Assembly: GCF_035594125.1 (NCBI RefSeq)
Contig: NC_087186.1
Location: forward strand, 2,147,728-2,211,727
DNA from: Scylla paramamosain
Taxonomy: Eukaryota > Arthropoda > Malacostraca > Decapoda > Portunidae
DNA: 64,000 nucleotides
Reading direction: 5' to 3'
A program made the translations under genes and the position numbers. Below are positions 48,001 through 64,000 of this stretch, piece by piece. Each line of letters begins with the position of its first letter. The first letter of the stretch is position 1. The notes beneath the pieces were generated by a model. That model was not told the origin of the DNA, did not search any database, and was given only the letters and a program-made list of their open reading frames with translations.

Positions 48001-49444
48001 GTTTTTTTTTTTTTTTTATGTAGGAAGGACACTGGCCAAGGGCAACAAAAATTTAATAAAAAAAAAAAAATGCCCACTGAAATGCCAGTCCCATAAAAGG
48101 GTCAAAGCAGTGGTCAAAAATTGATGAATAAGTGTCTTGAAACCTCCCTCTTGAAGGAATTGAAGGTGGAAATACAGAAGCAGGCAGGGAGTTCCAGAGT
48201 TTACCAGAGAAAGGGATGAATGATTGAGAATACTGGTTAACTCTTGCGTTAGAGAGGTGGACAGAATAGGGGTGAGAGAAAGAAGAAAGTCTTGTGCAGC
48301 GAAGCCACGGGAGGAGGGGAGGCACGCAGTTAGCAAGATCAGAAGAGCAGTTAGATATGCAACATTGCGGCGGTGAGAGAGAGGCTGAAGACAGTCAGTT
48401 AGAGGAGAGGAGTTGATGAAACGAAAAACTTTTGATTCCACCCTGTCTAGAAGAGCAGTATGAGTGGAACCCCCCCAGACATGTGAAGTATACTCCATAC
48501 ATGGACGGATAAGGCCCTTGTACAGAGTTAGCAGCTGGGTGGGGGGGTGAGAAAAACTGACGGAGACATCTCAGAACACCTAACTTCATAGAAGCTGTTT
48601 TAGCTAGAGATGAGATGTGAAGTTTCCAGTTCAGATTATAAGTAAAGGACAGACCGAGGATGTTCAGTGTAGAAGAGGGGGACAGTTGAGTGTCATTGAA
48701 GAAGAGAGGATAGTTGTCTGGAAGGTTGTGTTGAGTTGATAGATGAAGGAATTGAGTTTTTGAGGCATTGAACAATACCAAGTTTGCTCTGCCCCAATTA
48801 TAAATTTTAGAAAGATCAGAAGTCAAGCGTTCTGTGGCTTCCCTGCCTGATATGTTTACCTCCTGAAAGGTTGGACGTCTATGAAAAGACATGGAAAAGT
48901 GCAGGGTGGTATCATCAGCGTAGGAGTGGATAGGACAAAAAGTTTGGTTTAGAAGATCATTAATGAATAATAAGAAGAGAGTGGGTGACAGGACAGAACC
49001 CTGGGGAACACCACTGCCAATAGATTTAGGAGAAGAACAGTGACCGTCTACCACAGCAGCAATTGACCGGTCAGAAAGGAAACTTGAGATGAAGTTACAG
49101 AGAGAAGGATAGAAACTGTAGTAGGGTAGTTTGGAAATCAAAGCTTTTTGCCAGACTCTATCAAAAGCTTTTGATATGCCCAAGGCAACAGCAAAAGTTT
49201 CACCAAAATCTCTAAAAGAGGATGACCAAGACTCAGTAAGGAAAGCCAGAAGATCACCAGTAGAGCGGCCTTGACGGAACCCATACTGGCGATCAGATAG
49301 AAGGTTGTGAAGTGAGAGATGTTTAAGAATCTTCCTGTTGAGGATAGATTAAAAAACTTTAGATAGGCAGGAAATTAAAGCAATAGGACGATAGTTTGAG
49401 GGATTAGAACGGTCACCCTTTTTAGGAACAGGTTGAATGTAGGC
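48001..49444 (-). mobile_element. LINE-A copy 13, young, 5'-truncated
   Basis: Minus strand: poly(A) (T run at 48001-48017 on +), the 3' UTR signature, and RT to CAACCTGTTCC (49444), where it is cut. RT frames are 49183-48395 ([41 protein letters not shown]) and 48498-48016. The frame changes at the C/G run near 48540. Close to copy 6 in sequence. Confidence 0.88.
48395..49183 (-). pseudogene. LINE-A RT palm and thumb, partial frame
   Basis: 262 codons without a stop, holding the palm motif [21 protein letters not shown] and the catalytic YADD. It ends off-frame after a homopolymer near 48540. The rest of the C-terminus is in the frame at 48498-48016, where about 15 codons (from VFYRYFH on) are deleted at 48353. 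Not a complete RT. Confidence 0.82.
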
Positions 49445-49466
49445 TTATCATAATGCTCATTATTAC

Positions 49467-49654
<188 letters not shown>

Positions 49655-49783
49655 CTTGAAGATTGTATTCTGTTTGATTATGTAGAGGTATTCATAGATC
49701 CGCAGTAGATGCTACATGTCTTTAATAGTTATATTTCCTGATAATGTTTCCGTATCTTAAGATCCTTAAAAAATAAATAAATA

Positions 49784-49980
<197 letters not shown>

Positions 49981-50575
49981 TAAGAAACAGGCTGTATGTA
50001 TGGAAACTTCCAACAAGAAGGAAAGGTTGATGTTGACAGAGTTGGAAGACTTTGACTAAGGATGATGAAAGCACAGAGGCACATATTCAGAGAACAGATG
50101 GAACCACAGAATAGGAGGGACTCCATAAGGTACATAAGCCTTCCGAGGGTTTAGGCCAGTGAGATTATGGGAAGCATCATTGTGATGAATTTCAATAGGT
50201 AGCATGAAGTAGTCAGAGGTTGGAGGGGAGGGGGGGAAAAAGCCCTGTATCGCCGATGATAGATTTTTTTAGCAAAGGTTTGCGCGAAGAGTTCAGCTTT
50301 AGAGATAGATGTAATAGCAGTTGTGCCATCTGGCTGAAATAAAGAAGGGAGAGTAGAAGAAACAAAGTTTTTTGTAGACGTTTTAGGCTACATGCCGAAA
50401 GTCACGACGCGAGTTAGATCTTGAAAGATTTTGACACTTTCTATTAATGAAGGAGTTTTTGGATAGTTGGAGGACAGATTTAGCATGGTTTCGGGCAGAA
50501 ATATAAAGCGCATGAGATTCTGGTAATGTAAAGCTTAAGTACCTTTTGTGGCCCACCTCTCTATAATTTATGTCT
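49981..50575 (-). mobile_element. LINE-A copy 14, degenerate RT N-terminal fragment
   Basis: Minus strand, from the linker (50575) to the motif [11 protein letters not shown] equivalent (about 50010). It covers the element segment that copy 13 lacks, but it is clearly more diverged, so it is probably an independent older insertion rather than the other half of copy 13. Confidence 0.72.
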
Positions 50576-50599
50576 CAATCTAAGGTTCCGAGACGTAAA

Positions 50600-51345
50600 A
50601 CCTTTTATCCCACTAAGCATTTAGGACATATGAAAGAATATGGACACAAAAAACGTTGTTTTGTTCAGTGCTTCAAAGACTTCCATCTGTCATATATCAA
50701 CTCAAGATAACTTTCCAAATCCATTTTCTTTTGTGAGACTTCACTGCCTCTCACTTCTGCTCTCAGCATACATTGTCTTTCCTTTGTTTTGTTTTTTTTT
50801 ATTTGAAATTTCACATATCTCCACAGTTTCCATGAAGTTATGTTTTGTGTCGTCTCCGCCAAATCCTTTCCCATTCCCTGTTATTGATTGTAATACAGGA
50901 GCCTTATTCATCTACCTTTGAACTCTCATACTAGTACTCATACTAGTACTCTCATATTACTCTCATACTCATACTCTCATACTAGTACTCTCATATTAGG
51001 TAGGATTTAGTCATAAATTCTTTCATAAAAAAACTGTTGATTCAGAAGTTCTTTTCATCAATTCCTCTTTTTCAACAGTGATTTTTCTTTTCACTGAACG
51101 TGACATTGTTGCATCTCTTGCATTTTTCTAATATTACTGTTATAGTTACTGTTCTTCTGAACTTCCTAATTACATCATTCAATCCTCCAGCGGTTTTGCT
51201 ATATAAGACTCACACTCTTATTCCATCATATGTCCTCTCCCAAGAGTATCTCCACTCTTTCATTGCTTTCACTTTGAAACTCTGGATCAGCTTTGTGTTT
51301 CAGTATTTTCTAATGCTAACGACTTGTAATGTTTAAAAAGAAGCA
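50600..51345 (+). mobile_element. LINE-A copy 15, very degenerate RT C-terminal fragment
   Basis: Plus strand: VVLFSASKTSICHISTQDN corresponds to [19 protein letters not shown]. Later bases at 51100-51300 follow the C-terminal region (ASLAFF.., HSFIAFTLKLWI) with many indels. No ORF of significance. Confidence 0.6.
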
Positions 51346-63267
<11,922 letters not shown>

Positions 63268-63284
63268 CTCACCCCCCCTGAACT
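63268..63284 (-). promoter_or_regulatory. Polypurine tract for plus-strand priming
   Basis: In element orientation TTCAGGGGGGGTGAG lies next to the LTR start TG. A G7 core of this kind primes second-strand synthesis in LTR elements. Confidence 0.75.
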
Positions 63285-63296
63285 TTGTGCATGCCC

Positions 63297-64000
63297 TCAT
63301 GCACAATCCCCACAGCCAACACAAGACGAACCCGTTGCACCCCTTTCAGCAATCCTACTAGACCTCCTGAGTTGAGGGGCCTGAACCCCTTTAACCTGCT
63401 CTGAGCCTTCACCACTCTGTTCATCTGGCTCTTCACCAGGCCCTAGGGCATCCTCTCCCTCCTGCTCAACCACTGAGTCCACTTGTTCATCTGAGTCCGG
63501 TTCTGGAAACCCAAAGCGCTTTAATACTTCTGTCATATCTGGCATTTCTACTTCTTCCTCCTCTGGTGGCCCTTCATTACTTGTCCCTGCTGGCACTTCA
63601 TTACTTGTCCCTGCATGGCCCTCACTGCCATTCCAAGGACGCAAGTTACTGCGATGTAACACCTTACTACAGCCGGACTCACCTTCTGGTCTGACCCTAT
63701 ACACGCCACTCACCCCATCCAACACCTCCTCAACTTCCCACACCTCAGCTGCAAACTTAGGCTGAATCTTCCTCCTACCTAGTACTGCATTGTCCCTTAG
63801 CAACACTCTTTGTCCCACCCTCAATGGCTCTGCTTTTCCTTGCTCCTGACGCTTCCACCTATTGGTATTGTGGTAACTCTTGATGTTCAACTTAGCTGCT
63901 TTCCAAGCAGCCTCCTGTGTCTCTCTGAGCTTCCTAATCCACATGCTATGGTTAGTAGGCTCACTATCAGTTTCCTCACAGAACCTATCCAAAGGTAAAT
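63297..64000 (-). CDS. Ty3/gypsy Pol polyprotein, C-terminal end of integrase (partial at the window edge)
   Basis: Open from the right edge (LPLDRFCEE) to a stop at 63297-63299, about 234 codons. LPLD before a charged helix (WIRKLRETQEAAWKAAKLNI), then GQRVLLRDNAVLGRRKIQPK, GVYRVRPEG and KVLHRSNLRPW, is the standard post-catalytic part of gypsy integrases, with the GPF/Y-like module. An acidic Glu/Pro-rich tail with two GTSNE units and RRSSRIAERG follows. No ATG exists at the edge; the gene continues outside. The frame is intact here, suggesting a fairly recent element. Confidence 0.82.
   Translation of the reverse strand, partial: LPLDRFCEETDSEPTNHSMWIRKLRETQEAAWKAAKLNIKSYHNTNRWKRQEQGKAEPLRVGQRVLLRDNAVLGRRKIQPKFAAEVWEVEEVLDGVSGVYRVRPEGESGCSKVLHRSNLRPWNGSEGHAGTSNEVPAGTSNEGPPEEEEVEMPDMTEVLKRFGFPEPDSDEQVDSVVEQEGEDALGPGEEPDEQSGEGSEQVKGVQAPQLRRSSRIAERGATGSSCVGCGDCA

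Overview
This is a repeat-dominated animal nuclear sequence, most likely from a decapod crustacean (possibly a crab). The inference rests on three things: spliceosomal introns with GT..AG borders, very many long TA, TTA, TAG, GA and GT microsatellites, and dense arthropod-type retroelements. No bacterial operon, CRISPR array, rRNA or tRNA gene was seen. The species cannot be proved from the sequence alone.

One non-LTR retrotransposon family, called LINE-A here, accounts for most of the coding signal. It is about 3.3 kb long: a 5' leader of about 230 bp, one open reading frame (apurinic-type endonuclease then reverse transcriptase, about 985 codons), and a short 3' UTR ending in poly(A). At least sixteen copies or fragments are present. 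They lie on + at 0.2-5.7 kb, on - at 17.3-31.2 kb, on + at 34.6-47.0 kb, on - at 48.0-50.6 kb, on + at 50.6-51.3 kb, on - at 53.8-59.3 kb and as scraps near 60-61 kb. Most begin or end at a microsatellite. The copy at 248-2155 has an uninterrupted RT frame; the copy at 26868-30052 is nearly complete.

Other mobile elements are an I-clade-like LINE with a gag-like ORF1, endonuclease, RT and RNase H (about 7.1-13.1 kb, +); a broken hAT/ZBED-type transposase (13.26-15.05 kb, +); a CR1-like LINE split by a 6.1 kb double LINE-A insertion (21.9-23.9 and 30.05-30.9 kb, +); a third LINE RT scrap (32.6-33.3 kb, -); a LINE ORF1 remnant (39.9-40.7 kb, +); a Penelope-like element with a GIY-YIG domain and a hammerhead ribozyme core (60.7-61.65 kb, +); and the 3' end of a Ty3/gypsy LTR element (62.5-64.0 kb, -).

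The clearest host gene is a trypsin-like serine protease on the - strand. Five exons between 62085 and 51849 join in phase and carry the IVGG activation site, the His, Asp and Ser catalytic residues and the trypsin-type Asp189. Its introns hold LINE-A, CR1-like and Penelope-like debris. The first and last exons were not found with confidence. Two small phase-compatible exons at 34101-34414 (+) belong to a second, unrecognised host gene.

Unusual structural features are a 94 bp module present three times (once inverted) between TA tracts at 19.3-19.85 kb, a 54 bp near-perfect palindrome at 58.65-58.76 kb, a 21 bp perfect hairpin over the hAT stop codon, an exact 147 bp tandem duplication at 43.06-43.35 kb, and a GGATCCGATTACC-like repeat motif shared by two loci 9.5 kb apart.
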